DNA of 64,000 nt from Mangrovibacter plantisponsor (GCF_003182475.1 NZ_QGTS01000013.1:1-64000), one strand, 5' to 3'. Shown: positions 19,625-31,990, counted from the first letter of the stretch. The notes: a model not told the origin generated them from the sequence alone. Numbers and translations: made by a program.

Positions 19625-22057
19625 TTAAAGCAGTTTTGCCAGTCGATTGATATCAGACTGAATGGCACCAGCAGTAACATCCCGCCCGGCACCCGGCCCG
19701 CGAATCACCAGGGGGTTATCCCGATACCAGCGGCTTTCAATGGCAAACACGTTGTCACAGGGCAGCAAGGAAGCTAACGGATGCTCCTGGCGTACCGCTT
19801 CCACACCAACCCGGGCTTTACCATTGGCATCAAAACGCGCGACATAGCGCAATACCAGCCCCATCTCTTGCGCAGCTTCCAGCCGTTGCAACATTTGCTC
19901 ATTCAGTGCGTCGCCATTTTCGAAGAAATAGTCAACAGAACCAGATTCACAACCAACCGGAACCAGTGATTCTACCCGCACCTGTTCAGGTTCGATGTCG
20001 TACCCGGCCTCACGGGCCAAAATCACCAATTTGCGCATGACATCCTGCCCGGAGAGATCTACCCGCGGATCAGGTTCAGTCAGCCCCTGCTGCCAGGCCT
20101 GATCCACCAGATCGGTGAAAGGCACTGTGCCGTCAAATTGCAAAAACAACCAGGAAAGTGTTCCGGAGAAAATCCCACTGATCGCAAGGATCGAGTCACC
20201 ACTGTCTCGCAAGTCGCGCACCGTATGGTTTACGGGTAAACCCGCACCCACAGTTGCGTTGTATAACCAGTGGCGCCCTGTTTTCGCAAACGCATCGCGA
20301 ATCAGGCGGAATTTATCGCTGGAACTGGCTCCTGCCAGTTTATTCGCACTAATGACATGGAAACCGTGGCTGGCAAAATCCAGATACTGATCAGCCAGTT
20401 GTTCACTGGCAGTTACATCCAGCACCACCAGGTCATCGTACGGGTGAGCTCGCATCCACAGGAACAGCGCTTCTTCATCCAGCTCTACCGCTTCATCATT
20501 GAAGAAAGCCAGTGCCCGGCTGGCATCGAGCCCATCATAGCTCAACAAACTACGGCGGCTGTCCACCACCCCGGCCAGAATAAATTCAAACCCTGTCCGG
20601 GCGGATAATGATTCCTGCTCACGGGCAAATAATTCCAGCCAGCGAGAACCAATATTGCCTTTTCCAAACAGTACCAGACCAATACGCTTCTCGGCGCGGA
20701 ACAAAGACTGGTGCAGCCCCTGAATCAGGTGTTCAGTTGGCCCGCTACGGAGTACCGCAACCAGGCTGATACCTTCATCGGATTGCCAAATAAACTCGAC
20801 CGGCTGGTCTTTTAGCTGCTGCCAGAAACGATGGCTGTGCAGAGGATTACGGCACACACCAGCCCCTACCATTGCAACCAAAGCCAGCCCTTCACGCAGC
20901 ACCAGTTCACCTTGCGGCGCAATATCCTGTAATTGCTGCCAGGCACTGTTCACCACTTCCGAGGTATAGCACAATTGCAACAGATGGCGGTCAGGATGCA
21001 CGCCAATAGCAAGAGGGCGAAGTTGAGCGCGTTTCAGCACCGTATCCACCTCTTTTTGCGCCTGGCGGAAATCTTGTTCCGGTGCCAACTGGAGCTCAAT
21101 CAAACACACGTCGTCGTGACTGGTCACAATACGAGCCCCAGTCCCGGAGGCTAATACGCGTTCAATACGCGTTGAGCCTTGCTCTGGGTTATAGCTACAA
21201 CGCAACTGCAGGTCGATATCGCTGCCGGATACAGGCTGAAGGGTACGGGTATGCAGCACTGGAGCGGCAAGGCGAGCCAGTTCACTGGCTTCATCCAGGC
21301 GCAATAACGGCAGCAGGCAGGCATCACTCACCTTACGCGGATCTGCGCTATAAACACCAGCCACATCACTCCAGATAGTGACGCGGGAAACCCCTGCCAG
21401 CGCACCAATTTGCGTCGCAGAATAGTCAGAGCCATTGCGGCCCAGCAACACCGTTTCTCCGGCGTTGTTACGGCAAATAAAGCCGGTTACCACAATACGC
21501 TTGCCAGGATGCTGGACCAGGAGTTGTTGTAACAACGGATAAGACAGGCCTTCATTTACCTGAGGCTGTGCCGCACGTTCTGCCCGCATAAAATCGCGGG
21601 CGTCCAGCCAGGCTGCTTCCATCCCTTGCAACCTGAGGACCTCAGACATCAACCGGGCTGACCAAACTTCACCATGCCCGACAACTTCGGCATAAATGGC
21701 ATCAGTGATTGTGCTGTCCAGTAATACAGCCAGGCGCTCCAGGTCATGAACAAAATCGGCAATCAGCCCATCAGCAATCTCAGCAGGCAATAACCCACTA
21801 ATCAGTTCGGTCTGATAGCGGCGCAGCGCTTGCTGCACCTGGTGAGCAGAGAGCCGGTCAGTCTGGCTCAGTTTCAGCCAGCTAATCAGTTGGTTGGTTG
21901 TGCTGCCAGCGGCAGATACCACCACTAAATCGCCTGGGCAGGAATACTCTTCCAAAATTGTGGCCACCCGCAAGTAGCACTTCACATCGGCAAGACTGCT
22001 CCCGCCAAACTTATGTAACTGGCGGCCTGCGCCCCCTGCTGGTGCAGTAACACTCAT
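19625..22057 (-). CDS. metL: bifunctional aspartate kinase II / homoserine dehydrogenase II
   Basis: MetL catalyses the first and third steps of the aspartate pathway feeding methionine. The 810-aa length equals that of E. coli. The N-terminal kinase domain begins HKFGGSSLAD with the downstream GRNGSDYSA. The C-terminal dehydrogenase has the NAD(P) motif LFGKGNIGSRW near residue 465 and the NKLAGA and GAGLPV segments. It starts 2 bp after the metB stop codon, giving the same metBL operon as in E. coli, repressed by MetJ. Confidence 0.97.
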   Translation of the reverse strand: MSVTAPAGGAGRQLHKFGGSSLADVKCYLRVATILEEYSCPGDLVVVSAAGSTTNQLISWLKLSQTDRLSAHQVQQALRRYQTELISGLLPAEIADGLIADFVHDLERLAVLLDSTITDAIYAEVVGHGEVWSARLMSEVLRLQGMEAAWLDARDFMRAERAAQPQVNEGLSYPLLQQLLVQHPGKRIVVTGFICRNNAGETVLLGRNGSDYSATQIGALAGVSRVTIWSDVAGVYSADPRKVSDACLLPLLRLDEASELARLAAPVLHTRTLQPVSGSDIDLQLRCSYNPEQGSTRIERVLASGTGARIVTSHDDVCLIELQLAPEQDFRQAQKEVDTVLKRAQLRPLAIGVHPDRHLLQLCYTSEVVNSAWQQLQDIAPQGELVLREGLALVAMVGAGVCRNPLHSHRFWQQLKDQPVEFIWQSDEGISLVAVLRSGPTEHLIQGLHQSLFRAEKRIGLVLFGKGNIGSRWLELFAREQESLSARTGFEFILAGVVDSRRSLLSYDGLDASRALAFFNDEAVELDEEALFLWMRAHPYDDLVVLDVTASEQLADQYLDFASHGFHVISANKLAGASSSDKFRLIRDAFAKTGRHWLYNATVGAGLPVNHTVRDLRDSGDSILAISGIFSGTLSWLFLQFDGTVPFTDLVDQAWQQGLTEPDPRVDLSGQDVMRKLVILAREAGYDIEPEQVRVESLVPVGCESGSVDYFFENGDALNEQMLQRLEAAQEMGLVLRYVARFDANGKARVGVEAVRQEHPLASLLPCDNVFAIESRWYRDNPLVIRGPGAGRDVTAGAIQSDINRLAKLL

Positions 22058-22059
22058 AC

Positions 22060-23220
22060 TTACCCCTCAGATGCAGCCCGGAATCCATTTTCCAGGTCAG
22101 CAATTAGATCGTCACCATCTTCTATTCCGGTTGAGATACGTAGCAACGTCTCAGAAATACCGGCAGCCGCACGCGCTTCTGCTGACATTCCGGCATGGGT
22201 CATCGTCGCGGCATGGGAAATTAAGCTTTCAACCCCACCCAAAGATTCCGCCAGTGTAAAGAGAGAGAGCCCTTTGAGGAAGCGGCGTAATGTTTGTTCG
22301 TCACCATCCAGTTCAAAACTGAGCATCGCACCAAACCCTTTTTGCTGGCGTACAGCAATATCATGCCCTGGGTTTTCAGGAAGTGATGGGTGATAAAGAC
22401 GCTTAACCAGGGGCTGTTTTTTCAGATAGTCCACAATGGCAAGTGCATTGCGTTGAGCGAGTTCAACTCGCGGTGCCAGGGTACGAATCCCACGTAGCAG
22501 CAAATAGCTGTCAAAAGCGCTTCCTGTTACCCCGATATTGTTTGCCCACCAGGCAAGCTCTGTCGCCATATCGGCATCTTTGGCAATCACGGCGCCCGCT
22601 ACGACATCAGAATGCCCGTTAAGGTATTTGGTGCAGGAATGAACCACCAGGTCCGCGCCCAAAGCCAGCGGGTTTTGCAACGCGGGGCTCAGGAAAGTGT
22701 TATCAACAACAGTGATTGCACCGGCAGCTTTTGCCGCCTGGCAAATTTTTGCGATGTCCACGACACGCAGTAAAGGGTTGCTCGGGCTTTCTATCAGCAC
22801 CAGTTTGGGGTTCTGTGCCAGAGCCGATTCCAGTGCAGCTTCATCATTCTGGTCAACAAACTGTACACGGTAGCAACCACGTTTCGCCATGCTGTCGAAT
22901 AACCGGTAGCTGCCGCCATAACAATCATGGGGCGCAACTAACAGGTCGCCGGGGTTCAGGAAAATAGCCGTCAACAAATGAATGGCAGACATGCCCGTAT
23001 TCGTCATAACTGCACCGGCACCACCTTCCAGTTCAGCCAGTGTACGCTGGACAACATCGCGCGTTGGGTTGCCACGGCGAGAATAGTCATGCTCGCGTGG
23101 TGAATTGAAATCAGTGAAGTTATAAGTCGTGGAGAGATGAATCGGCGGCACAACACAACCGTACTGTTCATCATTGTTTAATCCGCTACGTACAGCAATT
23201 GTGGCTTGTTTGCGTGTCAT
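22060..23220 (-). CDS. metB: cystathionine gamma-synthase
   Basis: MetB condenses O-succinylhomoserine with cysteine to cystathionine, using PLP. From the ATG at 23220 (MTRKQATIAVRSG) it is 386 aa, as in E. coli; the frame continues 36 codons upstream through the operator region, which is not coding. The PLP lysine lies in HSCTKYLNGHSD, and Cys/Met-metabolism family signatures are intact. It is the first gene of metBL and divergent from metJ. Confidence 0.97.
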   Translation of the reverse strand: MTRKQATIAVRSGLNNDEQYGCVVPPIHLSTTYNFTDFNSPREHDYSRRGNPTRDVVQRTLAELEGGAGAVMTNTGMSAIHLLTAIFLNPGDLLVAPHDCYGGSYRLFDSMAKRGCYRVQFVDQNDEAALESALAQNPKLVLIESPSNPLLRVVDIAKICQAAKAAGAITVVDNTFLSPALQNPLALGADLVVHSCTKYLNGHSDVVAGAVIAKDADMATELAWWANNIGVTGSAFDSYLLLRGIRTLAPRVELAQRNALAIVDYLKKQPLVKRLYHPSLPENPGHDIAVRQQKGFGAMLSFELDGDEQTLRRFLKGLSLFTLAESLGGVESLISHAATMTHAGMSAEARAAAGISETLLRISTGIEDGDDLIADLENGFRAASEG

Positions 23221-23306
23221 GGTGAGTATCCCTGGCTGACACCTGAACCGGCAGGCGCGTAATACAGTAATCAGAAGACAGCCAACAGAGTAAACAGAGT
23301 TAACAT

Positions 23307-23338
23307 AGACGTCAATACATCTGGACATCTAAACTTCT
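23307..23338. promoter_or_regulatory. met boxes between metB and metJ
   Basis: Tandem 8-bp units AGACGTCA, ATACATCT, GGACATCT and AAACTTCT follow one another without gaps, beginning 87 bp upstream of metB. They match the multi-box MetJ operator at this site in E. coli and should give repression of metBL and autorepression of metJ. Confidence 0.9.
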
Positions 23339-23514
23339 TTGCGTATAGATTGAGCAGAGCGCCAATAACCGTTAAACTTATACGCTTAAGATCCGCAACA
23401 CAGCAACGCTGTCTAAAAACGTGCGAATCTGTGTACGGTAAAAATTTACTTTAATGGTCAGTTCCCGCAAGGGGTTGGGCCTTTTTTAATGACTGAGAGG
23501 ACTAAAGGTATCTC

Positions 23515-23832
23515 ATGGCTGAATGGAGCGGCGAATATATCAGCCCATACGCTGAGCACGGTAAGAAGAGTGAACAAGTAAAGAAAATTACGGTTTCCAT
23601 TCCTCTGAAAGTGTTAAAGATCCTCACTGACGAACGTACTCGTCGCCAGGTAAATAACCTGCGCCACGCAACGAACAGTGAATTGCTGTGTGAAGCATTT
23701 CTCCACGCATTTACCGGGCAGCCGTTACCAGACGACGATGACCTGCGTAAAGAGCGAAGTGATGAAATTCCGGAACATGCAAAAGTAATTATGCGTGAGC
23801 TGGGAATAGACCCGGATACATGGGAATATTAA
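23515..23832 (+). CDS. metJ: methionine regulon repressor
   Basis: MetJ is a ribbon-helix-helix repressor with S-adenosylmethionine as corepressor. The 105-aa sequence is nearly identical to E. coli MetJ; the DNA-contacting beta-strand is in [18 protein letters not shown] near residues 22-39. It is divergent from metBL, and its operators are visible here and before metF. Confidence 0.99.
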   Translation: MAEWSGEYISPYAEHGKKSEQVKKITVSIPLKVLKILTDERTRRQVNNLRHATNSELLCEAFLHAFTGQPLPDDDDLRKERSDEIPEHAKVIMRELGIDPDTWEY

Positions 23833-23864
23833 TCCGGTGCAGCGTTATCATCAGATAACAGATG

Positions 23865-23893
23865 CAAAAAAGGCGCCTCTCGGCGCCTTTTTT
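23865..23893. terminator. bidirectional terminator between metJ and rpmE
   Basis: GGCGCC/GGCGCC stem with loop TCTC is flanked by six As and six Ts, so it serves both convergent genes. Confidence 0.9.
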
Positions 23894-23908
23894 GTGGCTG
23901 GCAAAATC

Positions 23909-24121
23909 TTACTTGCTGCCCGGAATGCTGAAACGTTTGTTGAAACGTTCAACACGACCGCCGGTATCAACAACACGTTGTTTACCAGTGAAGAACGGGT
24001 GGCATTTACCACATACGTCCAGGTTCAGGTCGTGACCCACGGTAGAATGGGTTTTGATGACGTTACCGCAAGAACAAGTTGCAGTAATTTCTACATAATT
24101 CGGGTGAATATCTTTTTTCAT
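23909..24121 (-). CDS. rpmE: 50S ribosomal protein L31, zinc-binding type
   Basis: L31 bridges the two ribosomal subunits. The 70-aa product is the same length as in E. coli and carries the zinc-ligand cysteines C16, C18, C37 and C40 (TCSCGN and VCGKCHPF). It is therefore the C+ paralogue, expressed when zinc is sufficient; a C- paralogue (ykgM-like) is not in the window. It is divergent from priA. Confidence 0.98.
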   Translation of the reverse strand: MKKDIHPNYVEITATCSCGNVIKTHSTVGHDLNLDVCGKCHPFFTGKQRVVDTGGRVERFNKRFSIPGSK

Positions 24122-24202
24122 GGAAAACCTCAGGTCTAAGGCCGCGTCGCTCTTCCAGCCCTAACGCCAGACACCACGCGAAGTTGATAGTAATGTTTTT
24201 GA

Positions 24203-26521
<2,319 letters not shown>

Positions 26522-26616
26522 TTCGCCAGAAGAATGCGAGGATGCTCTGAAAAACAACACAGATCACACTTCAAATGAAAGAGTTGTAACAACTTGCTGC
26601 GATTATCTGATAAAAA

Positions 26617-26632
26617 TGTGAACAGCATCAGA
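26617..26632 (+). promoter_or_regulatory. CRP-like site upstream of cytR
   Basis: TGTGA-N6-TCAGA matches the CRP consensus TGTGA-N6-TCACA except at two positions in the right arm. It lies 40 bp before the cytR start and next to a -10-like TAAAAT. E. coli cytR is also CRP-activated and autorepressed. Confidence 0.6.
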
Positions 26633-26671
26633 TAAAATGCATCATTTGCGGTTTCGGACGAGGAGAGCACG

Positions 26672-27706
26672 TTGAAGGCGAACAAAAAAGTCGTGGCCCC
26701 CACGATGAAAGATGTGGCAGAAAAAGCAGAAGTGTCCACAGCAACAGTCTCTCGCGCATTAATGAACCCCGAGAAAGTTTCGCAGGCAACACGCACTCGG
26801 GTTGAACAGGCCGCTATTGAGCTGGGCTATCTGCCGCATGCTCTGAACCGCAGTGCCAAACGCAACGACTCCCGCACCCTGCTGGTCATTGTGCCGGATA
26901 TTTGCGATCCCTTTTTCAGTGAAATTCTGCGCGGTATCGAAACCACTGCGGCACAGCATGGCTACCTGGTGTTAATTGGCGACTGCGCCCACCAAAACCA
27001 GCAAGAAAAAAACTTTATTGACCTCATCATCAGTAAACAAATCGATGGCATGCTACTGCTCGGCTCCCAACTGCCTTTCGATGCCAGCCGCGAAGAGCAA
27101 CGCAACCTGCCGCCAATGGTGATGGCGAACGAATTCGCACCTGAGCTGGAACTACCAACAGTTCACATCGACAACCTGACTGCGGCTTTTAATGCTGTCG
27201 CCTGGTTGTTACAGCAAGGTCATACTCATATTGCCTGTATTGCCGGCCCCGAAGAGATGCCGCTCTCACACTACCGCTTGCAAGGGTATATTCAGGCCCT
27301 GAGGCGCAATGGCATCACGGTAGACTCAAACTATATTGTACGCGGCGATTTTAGCTATGAAGCCGGCGCGAGTGCGCTTGAGCAATTGCAACGCCTGCCT
27401 GTTCCGCCCACCGCCATATTTTGCCACAGTGATGTCATGGCGCTGGGTGCACTTTCATGGGCAAAACGCCACGGCCTGCGCGTACCACAGGACCTGTCTA
27501 TTATGGGTTTCGACGATATTGCATTATCACGCTTTTGCGACCCGCCACTCACCACCATGGCGCAGCCCCGCTTCAAGATTGGCGAGGAAGCGATGCTGCT
27601 GCTTCTGGAACAGTTGAATGGGAACACCATCAGCCCGGGCTCCCGTTTGCTTGACTGCGATCTGGTCATCAGGGAATCGACTGGTCCGGCAAAAACAGGG
27701 ATTTAA
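26672..27706 (+). CDS. cytR: LacI-family repressor of nucleoside uptake and catabolism
   Basis: CytR represses deo, udp, cdd, nup and related genes together with cAMP-CRP, and is induced by cytidine. The 344-aa protein (E. coli 341) has the LacI helix-turn-helix at about residues 11-31 (TMKDVAEKAEVSTATVSRAL) and a periplasmic-binding-protein-like core. The start codon is TTG, preceded by a strong GAGGAG; this start gives the E. coli-like MKA-K N-terminus. It precedes ftsN, as in E. coli. Confidence 0.96.
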   Translation: MKANKKVVAPTMKDVAEKAEVSTATVSRALMNPEKVSQATRTRVEQAAIELGYLPHALNRSAKRNDSRTLLVIVPDICDPFFSEILRGIETTAAQHGYLVLIGDCAHQNQQEKNFIDLIISKQIDGMLLLGSQLPFDASREEQRNLPPMVMANEFAPELELPTVHIDNLTAAFNAVAWLLQQGHTHIACIAGPEEMPLSHYRLQGYIQALRRNGITVDSNYIVRGDFSYEAGASALEQLQRLPVPPTAIFCHSDVMALGALSWAKRHGLRVPQDLSIMGFDDIALSRFCDPPLTTMAQPRFKIGEEAMLLLLEQLNGNTISPGSRLLDCDLVIRESTGPAKTGI

Positions 27707-27793
27707 CGCTTTCGGAATCCTTAATCTGGTCAAACTCCCGCCCCTTAAGTAACATGGCGGACTGATAAATACGATATTCACAGCGAAACGATA

Positions 27794-28771
27794 GTGGCAC
27801 AACGAGATTACGTACGTCGTGGGCAATCGACGCCGGCACGGCGGAAAAAAGGAAATTCCCGCAAAAAGCAGGCTCAGGGGTCTGCACTCTCTCCAGTGAT
27901 GGTTGCCGTTGCGGCTGCTGTTCTGGTGGCTTTTGTTGGCGGGCTTTACTTTATTACCCATCATAAAAAAGAAGAAAGCGAGGCGCGAAGCGGGCAAAGC
28001 ATTCCTGGCAATGGTCTGCCGCCGAAGCCCGAAGAACGGTGGCGCTATATTAAAGAGTTGGAAAATCGCCAGCCAGGCATCCGCACGCCTACAGAACCCT
28101 CTTCAGGAGGGGAAATTAAGAATGCTGATCAGCTAACCAATGAGCAACGCCAGTTACTGGAGCAAATGCAGGCAGATATGCGCCAGCAGCCTACACAACT
28201 GAGTGAAGTGCCCTGGAATGAACAAACGCCAGAACAACGCCAGCAAACATTGCAGCGTCAACGCCAGGCCGCCGCGGCACAACAACAGGCACAGCCTTCG
28301 GGTGCGTCATCCCGCGCGGCGGCGACTCAGTCTCAGCCTTCAACAACGCGTAATACACAAACTTATTCGCACTCTTCCCCTGTGCGGGCACCCACATCAG
28401 CCTCACCTTATGAAGACCTGATGCAAACGCCTGCGCATACATCCCAAAGGGAACAGACGCGGAGTACCACTGCAACCCGAACCGAACAGCCTGCGCCTGT
28501 CACACAGGTACAGGAACCGGCCAAAACTGCAGAGAAAAAAGATGAGCGTCGCTGGATGATACAATGTGGCTCATTCCGCGGGTCAGACCAGGCCGAAACT
28601 GTGCGTGCGCAGTTAGCATTTGAAGGTTTTTCTTCACATATTACCGTGAATAATGGCTGGAACCGGGTAGTCATTGGCCCGTTGAAAGGGAAAGATAATG
28701 CTGACTCTACTATCAGCAGGTTGAAGATTTCCGGCCACACAAACTGCATCCGTATCGCATCCGGGGGTTGA
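27794..28771 (+). CDS. ftsN: essential divisome activator FtsN
   Basis: FtsN triggers septal peptidoglycan synthesis through FtsA and FtsQLB/FtsWI. The 325-aa bitopic protein starts with GTG. It has a short basic cytoplasmic tail, a transmembrane helix at about residues 34-54, a long Gln/Pro/Thr-rich periplasmic linker (roughly 110-240) containing the essential region near the membrane, and a C-terminal SPOR domain (about 248-325) that binds denuded glycan; the SPOR cysteines are present (IQCGSF, HTNCIR). Its stop codon overlaps the -35 of the hslVU promoter. Confidence 0.97.
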   Translation: MAQRDYVRRGQSTPARRKKGNSRKKQAQGSALSPVMVAVAAAVLVAFVGGLYFITHHKKEESEARSGQSIPGNGLPPKPEERWRYIKELENRQPGIRTPTEPSSGGEIKNADQLTNEQRQLLEQMQADMRQQPTQLSEVPWNEQTPEQRQQTLQRQRQAAAAQQQAQPSGASSRAAATQSQPSTTRNTQTYSHSSPVRAPTSASPYEDLMQTPAHTSQREQTRSTTATRTEQPAPVTQVQEPAKTAEKKDERRWMIQCGSFRGSDQAETVRAQLAFEGFSSHITVNNGWNRVVIGPLKGKDNADSTISRLKISGHTNCIRIASGG

Positions 28772-28794
28772 AACCCCCAATTTTCCCCCCATCT
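28767..28794 (+). promoter_or_regulatory. RpoH (sigma-32) heat-shock promoter of hslVU
   Basis: GTTGAA (28767-28772) and CCCCATCT (28787-28794) are 14 bp apart, close to the sigma-32 consensus CTTGAA-N13/15-CCCCATNT and to the known E. coli hslV promoter. The -35 element overlaps the ftsN stop codon. Confidence 0.87.
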
Positions 28795-28810
28795 ATAATT
28801 TCATTCTCTT

Positions 28811-28871
28811 CCGGGCATTTTTTGGTGAGCTGTAGTACTGGCAGCAAATAGTACAGGCAAACCCGGCCCGG
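28811..28871 (+). promoter_or_regulatory. structured 5' UTR of hslVU
   Basis: CCGGGC (28811-28816) pairs with GCCCGG (28866-28871), enclosing an inner GTAC/GTAC stem. The element lies wholly between the sigma-32 promoter and hslV. A leader stem-loop is reported to affect stability of E. coli hslVU mRNA; equivalence here is an inference. Confidence 0.45.
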
Positions 28872-28907
28872 AATACCCTCATTCAGCTATCCACAAGGGG
28901 TCTGCTC

Positions 28908-29438
28908 GTGACAACAATAGTAAGTGTACGCCGCAACGGCCATGTAGTAATCGGTGGCGATGGTCAGGCCACGCTGGGCAATACCGTAATGAAAGGTAAC
29001 GTCAAAAAAGTACGTCGCCTCTACAATGACAAAGTCATTGCGGGTTTTGCTGGCGGAACAGCAGATGCCTTTACCTTGTTTGAACTGTTCGAACGCAAAC
29101 TGGAAATGCACCAGGGTCACCTGGTCAAAGCCGCGGTTGAACTGGCCAAAGACTGGCGTACTGACCGTATGCTGCGCCGCCTGGAAGCGCTACTGGCTGT
29201 AGCGGATGAAAATGCCTCACTCATCATTAGTGGCAATGGCGACGTTATCCAGCCCGAAAATGACCTGATTGCGATTGGTTCTGGTGGCCCTTATGCCCAG
29301 GCCGCTGCTCGTGCATTACTGGAAAACACAGAGTTAGGCGCACGCGATATTGTCGAAAAAGCGTTGGGTATTGCAGGTGATATCTGTATTTACACCAACA
29401 GTTTCCAGACCATTGAAGAATTACCGTCAAAAGTTTAA
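28908..29438 (+). CDS. hslV: HslV, peptidase subunit of the HslUV protease
   Basis: HslV (ClpQ) forms the double-hexamer peptidase that degrades unfolded proteins and SulA with HslU. The 176-aa protein starts with GTG; after Met removal Thr2 (TTIVSVRR) is the N-terminal nucleophile. [11 protein letters not shown] and SGNGDV segments are typical of the family. hslU follows 9 bp downstream in the same heat-shock operon. Confidence 0.98.
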   Translation: MTTIVSVRRNGHVVIGGDGQATLGNTVMKGNVKKVRRLYNDKVIAGFAGGTADAFTLFELFERKLEMHQGHLVKAAVELAKDWRTDRMLRRLEALLAVADENASLIISGNGDVIQPENDLIAIGSGGPYAQAAARALLENTELGARDIVEKALGIAGDICIYTNSFQTIEELPSKV

Positions 29439-29447
29439 GGACTGCCC

Positions 29448-30779
29448 ATGTCTGAAATGACCCCACGCGAAATTGTCAGCGAACTCGACAAACACATTAT
29501 TGGTCAGGACGCAGCAAAACGTTCTGTCGCTATTGCGCTGCGTAACCGCTGGCGCCGTATGCAGCTTGATGAAGAGCTGCGCCATGAAGTGACACCAAAA
29601 AATATCCTGATGATCGGGCCAACAGGTGTCGGTAAAACTGAAATAGCCCGCCGCCTGGCAAAACTGGCTAATGCGCCGTTCATCAAAGTGGAAGCAACCA
29701 AATTCACCGAAGTGGGCTATGTTGGTAAGGAAGTAGATTCCATTATCCGCGATCTGACCGATGCCGCCGTGAAAATGGTTCGTATGCAGTCCATTGAAAA
29801 AAACCGTTATCGTGCAGAAGAAATGGCAGAAGAACGGGTTCTGGATGCGCTGATCCCACCGGCAAAAAATAACTGGGGCCAGTCTGAAGCTCCCCAGGAA
29901 CCCTCTGCTGCGCGCCAGGCGTTTCGCAAGAAACTGCGTGAAGGCCAGTTGGACGATAAAGAAATAGAAATCAACCTTGCGGCCGCACCTATGGGTGTTG
30001 AAATCATGGCTCCTCCAGGTATGGAAGAAATGACCAGCCAGCTTCAGTCCATGTTCCAGAATCTGGGTGGGCAGAAACAAAAGCCGCGTAAGCTGAAAAT
30101 CAAAGATGCGATGAAGCTCCTGGTGGAAGAAGAAGCCGCAAAACTGGTGAATCCGGAAGAACTGAAGCAGGACGCAATTGATGCCGTTGAGCAGCATGGC
30201 ATCGTGTTTATCGATGAGATCGATAAGATTTGTAAGCGTGGTAATGCTTCTGGGCCGGATGTGTCCCGCGAAGGCGTACAACGCGATTTGCTGCCTCTGG
30301 TTGAAGGTTGTACGGTATCCACGAAGCATGGGATGGTGAAAACAGACCATATTCTGTTTATTGCTTCTGGTGCATTCCAGGTTGCCAGCCCGTCAGACCT
30401 TATTCCAGAACTGCAAGGCCGCTTGCCTATTCGCGTAGAGTTGCAGGCACTGACCACTGAGGATTTTGAGCGGATCCTGACAGAACCGAACGCGTCCGTC
30501 ACTGTACAGTACAAAGCGCTGATGGCAACCGAAGGGGTTGATATTGCCTTCACTGACGACGGTATTCGCCGCATTGCTCAGGCTGCATGGCAGGTCAATG
30601 AAACCACTGAAAACATTGGTGCCCGCCGTTTGCACACTGTGCTGGAACGCCTGATGGAAGATATTTCGTTTGATGCCAGCGAGATTGGTGGTGAAACCAT
30701 CACTATTGATGCCGCCTATGTCAGCAAGCACCTTGATGAACTGGTGGCAGACGAAGACCTGAGCCGGTTTATTCTGTAA
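29448..30779 (+). CDS. hslU: HslU, unfoldase subunit of the HslUV protease
   Basis: HslU (ClpY) is the AAA+ ATPase that unfolds substrates and gates HslV. The 443-aa length equals that of E. coli. Walker A GPTGVGKT is at residues 57-64, the I-domain spans roughly 110-240, Walker B is VFIDEIDK, and the C-terminal LSRFIL inserts into HslV. A terminator ends the operon. Confidence 0.98.
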   Translation: MSEMTPREIVSELDKHIIGQDAAKRSVAIALRNRWRRMQLDEELRHEVTPKNILMIGPTGVGKTEIARRLAKLANAPFIKVEATKFTEVGYVGKEVDSIIRDLTDAAVKMVRMQSIEKNRYRAEEMAEERVLDALIPPAKNNWGQSEAPQEPSAARQAFRKKLREGQLDDKEIEINLAAAPMGVEIMAPPGMEEMTSQLQSMFQNLGGQKQKPRKLKIKDAMKLLVEEEAAKLVNPEELKQDAIDAVEQHGIVFIDEIDKICKRGNASGPDVSREGVQRDLLPLVEGCTVSTKHGMVKTDHILFIASGAFQVASPSDLIPELQGRLPIRVELQALTTEDFERILTEPNASVTVQYKALMATEGVDIAFTDDGIRRIAQAAWQVNETTENIGARRLHTVLERLMEDISFDASEIGGETITIDAAYVSKHLDELVADEDLSRFIL

Positions 30780-30881
30780 TCACCTGGCACCCGCGGGTAT
30801 CACGACACCAATGGGTAACACTCTTTCAGGTTAGGCCATGTACCGTGTACAATTCGGTTCCGAGCCTAATCCTGTTCATTT

Positions 30882-30909
30882 CAATGGGGGCATCGCGCCC
30901 CCATTTTTA
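30882..30909 (+). terminator. hslVU terminator
   Basis: ATGGGGGC/GCCCCCAT stem with a short loop (about ATCGC) is followed by TTTTTATT, about 100 bp after hslU and just before menA. Confidence 0.85.
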
Positions 30910-30925
30910 TTGTTGGCGATAAAAC

Positions 30926-31855
30926 ATGACTGATGCCCAACCTGTGAGTGTTGCCCGCGCGTGGTTTGAAAGCCTGCGTCCTCGTACACTGCCCCTGGCG
31001 TTTATTTCTATTGTTGTGGGGAGCGTTCTGGCCTGGTGGCAACATACTTTTGATCCGCTTGTTGCGGCGCTGGCTTTGTTAACCGCCGGGTTATTACAAA
31101 TTCTTTCAAATTTAGCCAATGATTATGGCGATGCACTTAAAGGCAGTGATAAGCCAGGCCGTATAGGGCCATTGCGGGGTATGCAAAAAGGCCTGATCAG
31201 TGTGCCTCAAATGAAAGTTGCCCTGATTATCACCGTTACACTAACCTGCCTGTCTGGCCTGGCCCTGGTGCTGGTCGCCTGCCATACCCTGTCTGACTTG
31301 TTTGGTTTTCTCTTGCTGGGCGTGCTGGCTATTATCGCCGCGATTACCTATACCGTTGGCAATAAACCTTATGGTTACATGGGCCTTGGTGACATATCAG
31401 TACTGATTTTCTTTGGCTGGCTGAGTGTTGTGGGAGCCTGGTATTTACAAACTCACCAACTGGCAGTTTCTATCTTCATTCCTGCGACTGCAACCGGGTT
31501 GTTAGCAACAGCGGTACTGAATATCAATAACCTGCGAGATTTAGACAGCGACAGGGAGAATGGTAAAAACACGCTCGCTGTGCGCCTTGGGCCGTATAAC
31601 GCCCGCCGTTACCATGTCATGTTGCTTATCGGTGCTCTGTTATGCTTTGCCTTGTTTAATTTATTTTGGCTGAAGCAAGTATGGGGATGGTTGTTTGTGC
31701 TCTCGGCTCCATTACTGCTGCGCCAGTGCCGTTATATTCTGCGGGAAACCAACCCGGTAGCAATACGCCCAATGCTTGAAAAAACAGTGAAAGCAGCCTT
31801 GCTGACCAATATCTTGTTCATTGCAGGCATCATCATCAGCCAATGGGGCGGATAA
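30926..31855 (+). CDS. menA: 1,4-dihydroxy-2-naphthoate polyprenyltransferase
   Basis: MenA attaches the octaprenyl side chain to DHNA to make demethylmenaquinone in the inner membrane. The 309-aa protein (E. coli 308) is a UbiA-type integral membrane prenyltransferase with about eight or nine hydrophobic helices. Its two Asp-rich motifs are NDYGDALKGSD (near residue 70) and NINNLRDLDSD (near residue 200). The ribosome-binding site is weak, and the ATG is only 17 bp from the upstream terminator, so its promoter probably overlaps or precedes that hairpin. Confidence 0.95.
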   Translation: MTDAQPVSVARAWFESLRPRTLPLAFISIVVGSVLAWWQHTFDPLVAALALLTAGLLQILSNLANDYGDALKGSDKPGRIGPLRGMQKGLISVPQMKVALIITVTLTCLSGLALVLVACHTLSDLFGFLLLGVLAIIAAITYTVGNKPYGYMGLGDISVLIFFGWLSVVGAWYLQTHQLAVSIFIPATATGLLATAVLNINNLRDLDSDRENGKNTLAVRLGPYNARRYHVMLLIGALLCFALFNLFWLKQVWGWLFVLSAPLLLRQCRYILRETNPVAIRPMLEKTVKAALLTNILFIAGIIISQWGG

Positions 31856-31990
31856 CTGACCCACATCAACGCATCCTGCGGTTTTTTAAGGACAATACGC
31901 AACAGGCTGAAAATTACTCATTACAGCAGGACATCGCCAGACATTAAGCGATATACTGAAAACTACCAGCGGCAACTAAGTGTTAATCCT

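Noticed and set aside
29427-30350. 307-codon open frame antisense to hslU
   Set aside because: It is a shadow of the highly conserved hslU gene; the His/Phe-rich composition is what antisense translation of that gene gives.
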